64,000 nt of DNA from Limnoperna fortunei (lineage: Eukaryota > Mollusca > Bivalvia > Mytilida > Modiolidae): NCBI GenBank assembly GCA_944474755.1, contig OX104115.1, positions 32,561,080 through 32,625,079 on the forward strand. Direction: 5' to 3'. Below, one piece after another: positions 31,471 through 44,509 of the stretch; position 1 is the stretch's first letter, and the number at the start of each line of letters is the position of its first letter. Position numbers and translations under genes: made by a program. The notes beneath the pieces were generated by a model. The model was not told the origin of the DNA. It saw only the letters and a program-made list of their open reading frames with translations, and searched no databases.

Positions 31471-34400
31471 ATCCGACATTTTCATTGAGTCATAAGTAAT
31501 CTTTCTCATGACAATGAGTAACTCGACCTGAGTTTTATAACGACAGGCACTGTTAACTCGTCCGGAGCAGTTGAGTGCACCCATATTTTTTTTTGCCTTC
31601 GGGTTAATCACTTCCTGTTTTTGTTTTGTTTTGTTTTGTCTTTTTTTCTTTTGCGTTGTATGTGTTTGTCTACATCCGAATTTGTAATTGTTCCTTAACA
31701 TTCGGCTCTTGTTATTCGGTCGGTTTCAATTACTATTTGATATTGCTATTTCATGTTAGTTTTAAAACTCGGAACATAAAACCATAAAAATTAGTCAAGA
31801 TCGTATATATATACTTTCGTTGCATTATGAAAAGAGACTCATAACTCCGCATGTACAAATATACTCTTTTAATAATGTTTTTCCAATTTAAAATATTGCA
31901 TTTTTAAGCAGTTTATATACATGTAAACGCTGATGGCTCACTAATAAAATGACTAAAAGACCTGTAGATTGTGAATGGATAGATCTTTATAATCCTTCCT
32001 TTTTATAGTCATTCTAGTAAATAATGTGTCAAATATGACGAATGCTATCTTCACTAAATTTTCTTTCTTTTATTTTTTTTCTTTGTAAATATGAGATCTA
32101 GATTACATTTTCTTATTTTTTAGGTTTTAGCTTAGTCATCCTTCTGCATTGGTAAAAATGGAATATTAGTTCTACCCAACTCTAAAATTTAAATATACTA
32201 GTCTCGTGTAAAATAATACAGAAAATAATACAGTGACATATGTTACGATTTGTTTCTAATCAAATTAGCTCTCTTACATTAACAACCTTATAACGCCCAT
32301 ATTAAATTATTGCGTGCTGGGATACTTTGTGATGTATCGATAAGTATGATTTTCATATCTGTACATGTATTTACTTTTGTTTCCAATTATTTAATACATG
32401 CATTAGCAGTTTATTTGTGTATAAATCATTGCTTATTTGCAGGTAAATGAACTAAATAATGATTTATGATTATACAGTGTCAAACCTAAATTAAGAATGT
32501 ATTTTCACAACGAAAATTTAAAAACATTTCCACGAAAAAACGCCCAAATCTCATACGATGTCTTATTTTGCAAATCGTCCTTGAATTTTGCTACGGGAGT
32601 TTTACATTATAAATCATCCATTTTTGTGTCTAAAGGGTACTTGCTTTGTTCGCAAAAGTTCGTATGCGGTCGTAACATTCAGCTGTATTCAAACACATCG
32701 TCAGACTTTCCAGTTACAATCGAATCGCAAACGAAATTGCCCCAAAAGTTTCCAACATACAACAAGCACCTGCTTTTAGCCTACACTTCCGTTCTAAATT
32801 TATTATGAAAATCGCCCGGTCGTATCGCCGCATTTTCAATTTTTACCATTTTGGATTTTCAGAAGGAGCAGAAGCCCAAACAAACGCTTTAAGCTTTAAG
32901 CTGTTTCTATTTGTCACGCAAAAAGCAAAACAAAATTACAGACAACGTGAGTTTTAGTATATGGCACAACGGCACGGATTGCGTAGCGTTAATGAAACTG
33001 TTAAAAAGACAATCCACAAATCCCCGAAACCAGCAAACTCCAGAACCAACAACCAAAAATATAGCAACAACAGCAATGGTCCGGACTTGGTACAGGCATT
33101 TCAAAAGAAATAGTGGGTTAAACCATGTCTTAAATCATTCTCTTGACCCTTCAGAAGCCATTGGTTCGGGGCAACACAGTCTCTAGCGTGAGTCAATGGT
33201 AACAATACAACGACGTATCTATGCTTAACAACTTTTTGTCTATCGTTGGAATGATTTCAATAACGAAAGGCAAATATTGAGCGTCATTAAATCTATATGA
33301 TATTTAATCAAATTAAAATAAATTTAACGGCATATGTTGTATCTTTACAGATATTGATACGTATGCATAACAAATCCCCTTCTGCCACTTAAATAGACCA
33401 ACGTTTTTATAACATGCTTGCATACCATAATATGTATATATTTGTAACACTCAACAAGTTTCATAATTTTAGTCATGATCTCATTAAGTATTCCTACGTG
33501 TTTATAGAGGTTTATCTATTAAATATAATTATTGACACATATCATATTTTATTACTTGTATACAATAATTACAAGTACTCAATTTAATATACTTATAGAT
33601 TTTCCATAAATTATACTAACTGTTACACTTCAGACAAAGCTTTGTCTTTGCATGAAGCACACACAAATCTCACTCCTACTACACAGTATTCTATGTATAA
33701 TCCAACGAAAAACTTCACACACTCGATACATCTACAGACAATCATCAGACATAATCATTATCAATACTCACAGATTTTGGTAAAATACGACCTCCTTTAA
33801 TAAATATATTTATAAAATAATATTTGCCTTGTTTGATTATTATAGATTTATTTACTTAAATTTGTGTTGTTATTGAAGTAAATAAATATTATCGGATTGT
33901 TTTAACTAGTTTTTCGTTTGAATGTGAAAACTACCCTAACCATACAATACTGACATTAACATGCTAAATGTCTGGTTTTATTTACCACAGGCCCATACTG
34001 GTAGGGTTAACAGTGCTGGACTCTCAGATCTACCCACCACATCAATAGATGGTCCAAGTGAGCTACAAAGACAAGTATTTCTTAGCTGTCTTAGCCTTGC
34101 AGCTTGGTGAATAATACATTTTCTCTGGCTGATAAATTCTGATAGCGACATACCGGTATATCAAAATAATGAATTGTAGAATATTTTGAATACTTATTGA
34201 AATATTCATGGGTTTATTTAGAATATAGTCCATGTAAAATTGCCAAAATGCGGACCTCATTCGTATTCTCAATTATATGCCATAAAAATCTGTACAAAAC
34301 GTCTTTTTCGTTTGTTTTTGAACCCATTTAAAATCTAGAGTTTCCAATAATATAAAATACAAAGTTAATTTTCCTGTAGTACAAATAAAATAGTCGATAT

Positions 34401-35510
34401 ATTTATTGTAGTCGGTATTTATCCATATAATTAAGAATTTAATAACAGAGTTCTATCTTATACAAACTAACATTAGATGTTGTCCAATAGCTATTAAAAG
34501 CTCAGAAATTTTAAAAGGTTGCTTCATTTTTTAAAACAGTATGCATCTTATATAATTATCGATTGTTACCAATAACCACCAAACACTAGGATTATCTGTT
34601 CAGTTTAATGATATGCTATCAATTAGTAATTTATTAGCCAAGAGTACTTTAAACTATGTGTCAAAGACTACGTAACATTGTTTAAAAACTTTCAAAACAA
34701 AATCAATGTTAAACCAAATGACCAATGGCATACTAGGGAAATTTAGAGAATCAAAATAAAATATCTGTATTGAACATTTACATGACATAAGCAAGCGCCG
34801 AAGGAAAAAGAACAACTTAACTGATTGATGTATAATTTCAAACAGGTTTTTATAGAAACTAAGGTGAGTGTATTATTCTGATTTTTATTAAATTTTCTTT
34901 AAACAGAAAAATAGACAAACATGCTATGTTTAAATATTTTTATTGAACAAGAACATAAAGAAAACTACAGGCGACAAATGTTTATGTATGCAACTAACGC
35001 CAACTAATGTTAGAGACGCTTGAAATGCACTTTCGATAGAACATTAACTGCGATGCCTATGAAGTTATTATGTAATTTGGTACTCCAAATTCTAACCGAA
35101 TTATCGTACTTATGTCTAGTATTCGATTAGACAGCTTCAATTGTTAGTAATGAATGCTGCTCGCTGGCAAACTATATGTCGGAGCCAATTTAACGAGATC
35201 TGTCTTATTCACTTTTGTCTTTAACTATTGTCTCGCCTTGAAACTTGACTCTAATTAGGTGCCTTTAATTTCGTTATTTTTTTAATAATGCTTTTTTCTG
35301 CTATATGTGAACCAAGAAGCAAGTTTGAAAATATTTTTTCTTATTTTAGAAAAGCAGTCCGTAATAAAAAATAATAGCGGTAATATACAAAATGTGAAAT
35401 ACAAATTTAAAGCCTCTGTCTGATTAAGAACTTTATAAAATTCTCCTATATATAATTGATCTAGTTTGGTTATTACCGGAACCATATTCTAGGAATTTAA
35501 ATATAATTAT
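31471..35510. other. Intergenic, no supported gene
   Basis: Contains a 103-codon frame at 32497-32808 and a 91-codon frame at 32911-33186, neither with a domain or splice context. Part of the second (33075-33125, 'ggacttggtacaggcattt') resembles 57318-57345 and is a dispersed repeat. The rest is AT-rich. The promoter of receptor D may lie at its right end. Confidence 0.35.
33010..33130 (+). repeat. Dispersed repeat fragment shared with 57.3 kb
   Basis: The block 'gtccggacttggtacaggca' corresponds to 'gtcctaacttagtacaggca' at 57319-57338. In both places 'aaagaaat' or 'aagaaatg' follows. No element name is assigned. Confidence 0.5.
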
Positions 35511-35515
35511 AACGG

Positions 35516-35895
35516 GGGAGTTTGGGTATACTGCGGATGCTACACTCTTACCTTTTCAGCGCATCCAGGAGGGATATTAGTTCCCTCTAGTTGGTGGTTT
35601 TCAGATTATTATAAGGAAAGTCTGTCCATAGGTAATTACGAATTAAGTGTTTGGAAAGTATCAAGCTTCATGTACGATTATAACCCCGTTTATAGATTTC
35701 AGAAAAGACATATTATGCCAAAACAGAAGGCTAAATCCTCAATCCTCCATATCTACCGAATACTACATATTTTTCCAGTGGCAACCAAAATTTATTCTGG
35801 TTGCTCGTTAATTTATTGTTTATGAACTTGTTCTCGTCCGAAATACAGCTGAAATAATGCTCATTCGACGTAGAGAAAACATTCAATCAATCTAA
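35516..35895 (+). repeat. Dispersed repeat family 2, diverged
   Basis: Its 3' part (35780-35895) has 'ggcaaccaaaattt', 'tttattgtttatgaacttgttctcgtcc', 'tacagctgaaataatgctc' and 'aaaacattcaatcaatc', matching the 3' module of 19262-19665 and 42538-42655. The 5' part is diverged. Confidence 0.6.
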
Positions 35896-35992
35896 ACGGA
35901 AGGTAATCTTCTTACTACAACTTACGATTGTCATTTATGTTTGCTTCTTTTAAACTGGGATTTATCCGTTACATGGTATTTCTTTTTTAGAA

Positions 35993-36982
35993 ATGGACAA
36001 TTCAACTGACAACGATGAAGAAGACACTTTCATACCAATATACTGGCGGATCATTTTTGGTATAATTATTGCCATTTTGATCTTCTTCGGAATCATCGGA
36101 AATGCCTTGACTATTCTGTCATATATTCGTGATAAAAAACTACACTCCGTTTACAACACGTATCTGCTGAACCTGTCTGTGACAGATTTACTTCTCAGTT
36201 TAGTAAGCATGCCCATCTATGCTGTGTATACTTTACAGTCTTACATTTGGCCATTTGGATACAATTTTTGTAAGGTTTTTATGGTAATGGATTTTACTCT
36301 TTGTATGGAATCGATTTTAATGATGATGATTATAAGTTTTGACAGACTTTTTCTTCTACGATTTGGATCGCACTACACTACGAAAATAACGATGCTGAAA
36401 GCTTTCATACAGATTTTTATTTCTTATGTGATTGGGTTCTTGTTATATGGTCCTGCTATAATCGGTTGGGATATCTGGACGGGAGAAAACATTGTTGCAG
36501 AAGACGACTGCGACGTTCAGTTTGCATATGATTTGACTTTCACCAGTACTACAGCTTTTATTGAATTCGGCGTGCCGTTTATATGTATTTCTACAGTAAA
36601 TATTATGATTTACTATGAAATTAGAAAGAGAAATACCGTATCAAATCGTCGAAAAACAATAACCGTCCAAAACTTAACTGACAAAACATACGACAGACCA
36701 AAGCGAGATTTGAAAGCAGCAAAGTTTCTAGCAGCCTTAGTTGTTGTTTTCCTGATCACATGGGCACCGTATACTATTTCAACAATAATAATAGCATTTT
36801 GTGAAGAATGCGTGAACAAAGATCTGTATGAATTTTTTAATTGGCTACTGTATTCCAAAGCAGCTATAAATCCGTTTCTTTATGCATATAACAGCTCACA
36901 ATTTAAGAAAAATTTTAAAGGATATTTTCCATGCTTCAAAAAATTAGAGACGAACAAAGAAACAAACTCAGAAACTGTCTAA
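35993..36982 (+). CDS. Amine-receptor-like class A GPCR, copy D
   Basis: A 329-aa seven-transmembrane receptor, intronless in coding, with a strong acceptor 'tcttttttag' ending two bases before ATG. It has NST at residue 3, an acidic N-terminus, IIGN in TM1, NLSVTD in TM2, MDF with the amine-type Asp in TM3, FDRLF for DRY, IIGWDIWTGEN, FIEFGVPF with E5.46, WAPYT and canonical NPFLYAY (Asn293) in TM7. The protein ends SETV, a class I PDZ-ligand pattern (T at -2, V at 0). The other copies carry extra residues after the same motif. It is the most diverged of the four. Histamine H3-like is suggested, and the ligand is unknown. Confidence 0.94.
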   Translation: MDNSTDNDEEDTFIPIYWRIIFGIIIAILIFFGIIGNALTILSYIRDKKLHSVYNTYLLNLSVTDLLLSLVSMPIYAVYTLQSYIWPFGYNFCKVFMVMDFTLCMESILMMMIISFDRLFLLRFGSHYTTKITMLKAFIQIFISYVIGFLLYGPAIIGWDIWTGENIVAEDDCDVQFAYDLTFTSTTAFIEFGVPFICISTVNIMIYYEIRKRNTVSNRRKTITVQNLTDKTYDRPKRDLKAAKFLAALVVVFLITWAPYTISTIIIAFCEECVNKDLYEFFNWLLYSKAAINPFLYAYNSSQFKKNFKGYFPCFKKLETNKETNSETV

Positions 36983-39900
36983 TTGGTATTCTAAATACCA
37001 ACTTTAAGAATGAAGAAAAAAACCGTTTTCTTGCCCCATTAATGCAGACGTGTAGTATCTTTTTAAACATCCTTTATGACAGGTTTTGTAACCAACAGGT
37101 AGATGCATTATTTTGTTTAATTGCTTTCAAGAACGTATTAGAAGCCGATCAATCACAGTGTGTTGCTTACATAAAATATCTCTGATTTAATCCGGTTTGC
37201 ACTTGCATTAGGTACCATTCTAAAATATTGTCAAGTGTTGTTTAACGATTTTATGTTACAACAAAAACTTATTGCTTACAGATGAGGGTGAATGTTTTAA
37301 TGAATGCTTAGACAAATATCCATTATGTTAACTATTCCTGTGTACCAGGAACTGTCACTACATGATGTAAGTTACGTCAACTGAGTGTAGGATGTTCTTG
37401 TAGTACTGTAGATCATGTTGATTGCTTCTGTTGTGGAAAGGCATATTATATATTTATATTATTTATATTCAATACCATGGCCATCAACTAGTAACGAAGT
37501 TTCGTTATTATTATATTTTTTACTGTACCGTTTTTTTAAATCATTGGACAGGTTCAAGTATTGTGGCGTTGAGTAAAAAAGATTTCTAGCCAGCAAGACA
37601 GAAAGTATTCTCGACAAATATTTGTAAAAACACTCACTACAAAGTGCTGTCATAATTTTTTTAATTATCTTTCTCTTTTAACAATTACAAAACATTGCAA
37701 GTAAAGCACTATACGACTCAATAAGATAGGTAAGAAAGATGAAAATAATAGGTAATACAATAATTACTTTTTTGGTGTGTAGTTGGGTAAAAGTGTTCTC
37801 CAGTCTGACCGAAAAACGTCTTTTAGCTTCCAATGCACTACTTTAATACATTCATGGATTTAATATCCAGATTATCCAATTAAAAACGTTGATTTGGAAT
37901 CTACTAAGATACAGATTCAGTTCAAACAACTAGCCAATTATAACACTACATACTCCACAGTTTAACGAGAAAATCCTAACTCAACTCCATAGTTACATGT
38001 AAGGTAAATGAGTAGAATATCATTTGTTCTGAAACAAAATTTAATAATAACACTTATTATACCGATTAAATGAACTAATTGCACAATATAAACCAGTAAG
38101 ATCACGTGCAAATCATATGCTTTTTTTGCCTTTAAATACCGTCTTGCGAATTCATATTAATCCATTAATATCATGTCCGGTAACATTGGAGTATTTGGTA
38201 AATATATTTACCTCAGCAAAGGGCATGTAAGCACTATTTAAGCAAACCATTAAAAACGTCGCACAAACCACAATCTGATTGAAATTAAATCCTTTGCTTG
38301 TTATTGTCGCTCTTAAGATCTATTAACAGACATTTCTCTAGCACTATTGTTGCATTGTTATCAATATGTTAAAAAAGTTACGATAAAATCTTACGTTTTA
38401 ATAGTTAATTTCTTGGCGGTTCCCAAGCTTGTAATTGAATAATTTTTATATCAAAAGTTCAATCTTATATGACCTAAGCGGGATGTTATTGTTTCTTGCT
38501 TAGACAATAACAAATAAGGGGTTGGGGGTCACATGAAAGATTTAAGATGAATTAGATTATACAAGCCTTTTCTAATATGGGAAAGAATTCAGACGTTCCA
38601 AGAAATTGAATATATCGGTCTTCACTTTGGAAGCTAATCATGCTATTAATTGTAATAATCGACGTGAGGTCAAGGTCAGTTTTATACAAGTTTCAAAACA
38701 TAAAACCTTTAAAAGCTATTCATTAGTACGAATCAAACACATAAAATAATATAAAAATATTCATATTTAAATGCACGTTTTAAAGCAGTATCAGAAGCAT
38801 GATAGCTAAACACTTAGTGTGTCAGTAAAACAAGCTTACAAACAATAAATACATCAGGGAAAAGGGATGAAATGGATTGTAGGAAAAACTGAATATGCAG
38901 CAATATTAATTAAGCATAACTCGCTGTCGGCATTGCAATAAAATGAGATTGCAAATATACTTAACTCCTGACTTAAAGCGTTTTAGATTTATATATTTTG
39001 ATATAATTTGTTTCGATTTCCCAAAGTACAGTTTTAATAATGATTTGATCCAGTCTTCACAGAAAATATTCCCTAAAGAAAAATATACGTTTATTTCAAA
39101 GCCTTTCATCTTGTAATTGTTCGAAAACTTCGACAGATATATATTATAAAAATTGTGAAAATCGTAGTTGTGACAATTGTCTGTTTATAAACTATTTCAA
39201 TTTTGTACTATTCTAGAAACGGAGTATCACAGTCAGAAAGTATATTTTTAATTTTCTCCAATATTGATTTGAACGTACATAATGTACAAGAGATTAGTGG
39301 CATCGTTCATGTTACCTGGAGGAACAGTCGCCGTTGTAAACAAAACAAAAAATAGAGAAAGGGAGATATAAAAGATAATTTCATTAAGAAACGAAATACG
39401 AGGAGGGTATACTCTATATTGTTATCAGCAAAAAAAATGCAACAAAGGAAATTAATATTAAATCGTCATCGTTATTATACAATTACTGACTTTGATATGC
39501 GGTCGCTATCGGATTTCTCATCCACAGAATGTAAAATATTCATCGAATCGTAACATTTTTAGAGGGGTTGAGAAATATCAGTAGCACCTCATATCGAAGT
39601 CAGTGACTGTTTTATTACATGAATAAAGCAAAGAAATCCTCGTCAATCGTAGTAAATCTATTTACAGCATGCGCGTCCATTGTTGATTGTTGTTGACAAG
39701 ATTATTCTGTTACAAACGAAAACATGTCATTATTGGATTTCGCTTGAATGCTTGTGTAGCGGACAAAAAATAACCATATTGTGGTGGAATTATTTTAGTA
39801 CTGTTGCGATTTAACATGACCCGAAAGTAGGTTTATGACCAATCAAAAACACGCAAAATGTTATTTATGTAATAATGGTTTTTATTTACTGCATTAAATG

Positions 39901-41400
39901 TCATCTATTATATAAAGTGAAACGAATAGTTTGCTTATAGATTATGCGTTTGAGCTTTGCTATGTAGGTCGGACCATACAACAACATATGGATCGTCAGG
40001 CCAGTTCCATAAACTTTTCGTAACTTTGAACTGCATTATAACCCTCAGTGTTAAATACAGCACCATTTAATAAAGTGTTCCGTGCCGAGTTTGAGTTAAG
40101 ATATCATGGTTTCAAATATTTCCAATCATCAGAGTTATATTCATAAATTTTATTTACAATATTCTTAAACGTAAAGTAAATATTCAATCAATAAATCAAT
40201 CAACCAATCCATCAATGAGTTAATCAGCTAATTGTCAGGCATACATAGTATTGCTAATTTTCCGCAAACAAAATTCAAATAATTTTGACATCCATGCCAG
40301 CAACATGTTTTACAAGAATGTATAAAACAATCATGATTTAATTGTAAATTGTTTTCAAATCTCCACCTCCAAAAGACATAACAATCAACCCGGATGGTCA
40401 AATAACATTTGTGAACAGGGGAATTGGTGAAGAATTTTTCTAACATACAGTAAATGTGAGATAAACAAATCTTGCTCTTAAGAAATGCGTTACGCACGGT
40501 TTTTGGACCAATAATGAAAACGGGCACTTCGTGTTGATTTATGTCGGGCTTTCTAATGGAAATCGGGGGTTCGTACCTGGTCTCCGCCTCCATCACCTAA
40601 TAATGATGTAACTGAAAATTGTTTGAAAGTGACATCTAACTTATTTCATTAAGAAATACGTTACAATTTTGTGTACTTACAATTGCAGTTTTATATTATA
40701 GTTGATGGTTAACGTCCAATTGCTTCAAACCTTGTGCATATATGTGCACTTAAAAGTTTCTAATAATCGACGCGAACATTTTCATTAATTAAAGGTTAAA
40801 AACTTCGATCTTTTTCCTGTTGCATGTTGTCTTCTGTAAATGCATAGGATTAACAACAATACATAATATAAGTACTTGAAGGGAAACCCCAAGTTAATCA
40901 ATTTAAACACATATTAAATAGATTCTCATGTTTTAACAACACGCCTTCCACACGCCCCTCATCCGAGTTACCAACACGCCTTACCCACGCCCCTCTTCTG
41001 CCTTTGTTTAATATTTATATTTGATTTCAATTACCAGATACAATGGTAACAATGATTCAGCATAGCATGCAATAAAAAAATCGTTAAAATTTTTGTATAA
41101 ATTTGAAATTGTGTTTTGTATAGTAATTTCTATGTTAAAGATATAAATGAAACATCAGTATTGACATTGACTATTGATCCACGGCGTGTCAACACAGGGG
41201 CTATGAGTTCACGGGCTTAACGCAACATAAAGGATTACAAGATTTTATACCGGAGGTCAGAAGTTCTCCCGGATTCTATCCCAAACTAAACGAAAAGATA
41301 CATATATAGCTGATGGAACTGTTTAGTTAAGTTTAAAACGCGATCATAATCGTAAAGCATATATAAACATACAAACAACGTTATCATTTTAGTGGAAAGT
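36983..41400. other. Intergenic, no supported gene
   Basis: AT-rich. A 122-codon minus-strand frame at 40228-40596 is Cys- and His-containing but has no signal peptide, domain or splice context. A short (AATC)n-like tail at 40185-40222 suggests the end of a family 2 retroposon. Confidence 0.35.
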
Positions 41401-41411
41401 GTACAGCATGA

Positions 41412-42202
41412 CAGTGGCCGTTCACGTCACAATTGTAATGTTTTATCAACTTGCATTTTTCTATCGCGATGTTTGTTAAAAGTATCGAGATACTTGTCAA
41501 AAGCATTGCGATGGAAAAAACTTAAAGTATACTGTAAAAGTATCGGCTTACTTTTAAAAATCATTGGCTTGATTTTTTTTCATCTTGAAACTTATTAAAA
41601 GCATCGCGATACTAGTAAAAGACATCGCGTTACTTGCAAAAAGCATCGCGATGCTTTTTTTTATTTCAAGCATGGTGCTTTTAAAAAGTATCGTGATGTT
41701 TTTTTATTTCATGCATGATGCTTTAAAGTATCGAGATAGAACAAAAGCAAGCCGATGGAAACATCACAATTGTGGCACGATCGGTCAGGTAGATAAAAAA
41801 GCAAGCCGATACTTTTTTTCAATATGCCTTAAGTTTTTTCATCGCGATGCTTTTAACAAGTATCGCGATGTTTTCAACAAGTATCGCGATGCTTTTAACA
41901 AGTATCGCGATGTTTTCAACAAGTATCGCGATGTTTTTAATAAGTATTGCGATAGATAAAAGAAAGCCGATTGAAACATCACAATTGTGACACGATCGGT
42001 CAGGTAATTGAAAAAAGCAAGTAGATGCTTTTTTTTAAAGTAACCCGATGCTTTTTACACTATGCATAAAGTTTTTTCCATCGCGATGTTTATAACAAGT
42101 ATCGCGATGCTTTTAACAAATATCGCCATGCCTTTAACAAGTATCGCGATAGAAAAAGGCAAGCCGATATTAACATCACAATTGTGACACGAACGGCCAC
42201 TG
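41412..42202. mobile_element. Inverted-repeat element with TCGCGA tandem core
   Basis: The left end CAGTGGCCGTTCACGTCACA and the reverse complement of the right end CAGTGGCCGTTCGTGTCACA match at 18 of 20 positions. Both are followed by 'ATTGT.ATGTT' and 'TTTTTCTATCGCGAT'. The 791-bp interior is built from 'agtatcgcgatgcttttaac' type units in both orientations, plus two copies of 'aaacatcacaattgtg.cacgatcggtcaggta' modules. No protein is encoded. The 124-codon frame at 41585 reads FNKYRDV repeats and is a repeat artefact. Foldback-type or MITE with satellite-like core. Confidence 0.75.
41851..41953 (+). repeat. 21-bp tandem repeat, about five units
   Basis: Units of 'aagtatcgcgatgttttcaac', in which 'ttttc' alternates with 'ctttt', repeat head to tail. 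Each unit contains the palindrome ATCGCGAT. Confidence 0.9.
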
Positions 42203-42264
42203 ACACATTTTACACTATAGCATAGAATATAAATAGAATAGAATAGAATATGTTTATTAGCCAA

Positions 42265-42381
42265 TCATAACTATATAAAGTTGTTTTTCCATCGCGAAGT
42301 ATCGCGATGCTTTTAACAAGTATCGTGATAGAAAAATGCAAGCCTATAGAAATATCACAATTGTGACATGAACGGCCACTG
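42265..42381. repeat. Extra copy of the element's right end
   Basis: Repeats the arrangement of 42062-42202: 'aaagttgtttttccatcgcga', 'gcttttaacaagtatcg', then 'tcacaattgtgacatgaacggccactg'. So the right terminal module is present twice in direct orientation. Confidence 0.8.
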
Positions 42382-42537
42382 ATAAAGAAATGTGGTGTGT
42401 TAGAAAAAAAGGGGAAAAAACAACACAATGTCTGTTGACAGATACGTTAACATAATATAAAATAACGATAAAGACGACCCCTCATCCTTAAAAAAGTATA
42501 GGCTTATTGCAGCCTTAAATGAGTAAATTATCCTTCT

Positions 42538-42655
42538 TAACCCAGTGCTCCATAAATCGATACCGATAAATTATTGTTCGGTAACATGTTCTCATCCTGA
42601 ATATATATGAAATTTTGTTTCTTCAATAAGCAAACATTCAATCAATAAATCGATA
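42538..42655 (+). repeat. Dispersed repeat family 2, 3' module
   Basis: 'cccagtgctc' at the left, 'tcggtaacatgttctcatcctgaa' and 'aagcaaacattcaatcaat' at the right, matching the family 2 3' module. Confidence 0.55.
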
Positions 42656-42872
42656 TTTAAATCTAGGTCTTTAGAAAATAGAAACAAAATTGATGTAATA
42701 GAAGTTTAAACAGAATTGTTTAATTAAGAAGTTAATAAAATTTGATAACTTCAATATTTGTTCATTCTCAAATCAGTAGAATGGCAATTTGGTCTACTTT
42801 TAAACACAATCAATTTTGATAGTTTCATGTACATTTGTGAAATATTAAATTTATACTAAGTTTATTAAGTTT

Positions 42873-42985
42873 TCCTACCGAAGGTCAAGGGTTTTCCCCG
42901 GGTACTCCGGCTTCCTTCCCAATAAAAAATAGATGCCATGATATTGCTGAAAAATTACTGAAAGTGGCGTTAAACAAGTTTAAAA
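42873..42985 (+). repeat. SINE fragment (3' half), plus orientation
   Basis: 'ttcctaccgaaggtcaaggg', 'ttttccccgggtactccggc', 'gctgaaaaattactgaaagtgg' and 'cgttaaacaag' match the SINE body and 3' end. The tRNA head is absent. Confidence 0.8.
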
Positions 42986-44121
42986 CGAAAAATAAGTTTA
43001 TAAGTGTAAACTAATTTTATATAATGTTTTGTATGTTTCATTTAAAAACTATTAACTGTTAAAAATGCACGGAATTTTCTAAAACATTACTTTATTCGAT
43101 TGGACATTTATACCAACTTACATAAGTCCGATCATTGCAACATTGATGCACCGATACATTGCATAACAATAGGCAATAAAACATAGAAATATTTATTCAT
43201 TGAAAAATAAACACATGAAGTTTAACATGCAATTAATAAGAAAACAACGAAACAAATTTAAGTTAAACAGGAGCTGCACTGCTTCCTAGAGACGTTTTCT
43301 TTGTTTCGTATGTTTAATTTCCTTAGGTAAAAATGCTGATCTGTCTTGGTCAGTTTTATTATCATTGCAAAATTACAGTATTTAAATTCTTTTATTTATA
43401 ACAAAACATAAACTCTTTGTTTTTGTGGTATATTCGGCTCGAGACAGTTACTAAACATTTCAAAAGTTGACCGCATTCATTTTATTTATTCTGGTTAGGT
43501 CTGCGTTTTATGAGGTACACAGCTGCCTTGGTTGAGCAAGCAATATGTTAAGAATTTTACAGGTCATAAAGCATAACTCTGTAAAGTGACTCATTCTATA
43601 CGAAAACAAAAATACAATAAAACATCATTAAAGACACCAAGGTTATAATTTATAACACCAGACACGCTTTTAATCTTATCAATACTAAAGATAATACTTA
43701 AAAATATACATAGAATTGAATGGTATTAATATATTTAAAAGAGAACAAAAATGAGATAAAAGTGCATCTGTCCCTTATTCAAACATGTACCCACTATTAT
43801 TCGAAGTTTATGTTAAAGTGAAAGCGTGCAGAGTAAACAGTTTGAAAAACAATAGTCGTGTTACTCTGTCTACGTATTAAATCTCAAGCAATTTCAAATA
43901 ACAAAATTGGTAATCGTGTTTAATTACATCAACAATATATATTTTGCCAGAAACATTGACAGTCACGTTTAGTGAATAATTGCAAGTGATTTAATTTGAC
44001 ATTTCACGTTCACTTAAAACCGAACCGTTATAAACGTTCACTAAAGGTTGTCACATTCTCATTTTGTAAGTTTGTGCAAATGATGTGTGTTTCATCATTG
44101 TGTCCTTTGAAATTGATTAAG
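42986..44121. other. Intergenic upstream of secreted-protein gene
   Basis: AT-rich, with no gene seen. The promoter of the 44.1-50.3 kb gene should be here, but no clear TATA or initiator could be chosen. Confidence 0.35.
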
Positions 44122-44161
44122 ATGTGGCTTTATTTTCTTCCATTAATGATTTCGATTATTG
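44122..44161 (+). CDS. Exon 1 of secreted Cys-rich protein: signal peptide
   Basis: ATG in good context (aagATGT) opens MWLYFLPLMISII, a hydrophobic signal peptide core, and ends after one base of the next codon at donor g|gtaagt (44162). An in-frame ATG lies upstream at 44080, which would add 14 residues (the two ATGs there are adjacent). I chose 44122 because the resulting peptide starts directly with the hydrophobic core. Exons 46050-46242, 47937-48067, 48476-48590 and 50104-50278 follow with matching phases. Their sum is 654 bases, or 217 residues and a stop. Confidence 0.7.
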
Positions 44162-44509
44162 GTAAGTATTCAAATCACATTGCAAATATATATGATGTAG
44201 AGACAAACATGCATTTACATTGAAATTATATAATTTGGTTCTAATTTAGGATTTAGAAAGATACAATTTAATATGTTGAAAACAATTGCATTGGGAATCC
44301 GAATGGGACACCAAAACGTGAAGAAAAAAAACAAGTCTAAAACTTATCTTTAGAATGAAAGGTTCCAGTTAGACGCCTAAATCGATTTAGAATATAAAGT
44401 CCCAAAAATCAAAAGGTCGACAGTTTTACAATTCTTGCCTAAATATTGCTTCGATATTGATATTTATATAGGTTAACAACATATTTCGTGGTGTCGAGTA
44501 GCCAGTGAC

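Noticed and set aside
32497..33186. 103- and 91-codon ORFs as an exon pair
   Set aside because: No splice sites in matching phase, no domain, and part of the sequence is a dispersed repeat also at 57.3 kb.
40228..40596. 122-codon minus-strand ORF with Cys and His
   Set aside because: No signal peptide, domain or splice context. Composition like background.
41585..41959. 124-codon ORF with FNKYRDV repeats
   Set aside because: Exactly follows the 21-bp tandem DNA repeat, which is a multiple of three, so it stays open by chance.
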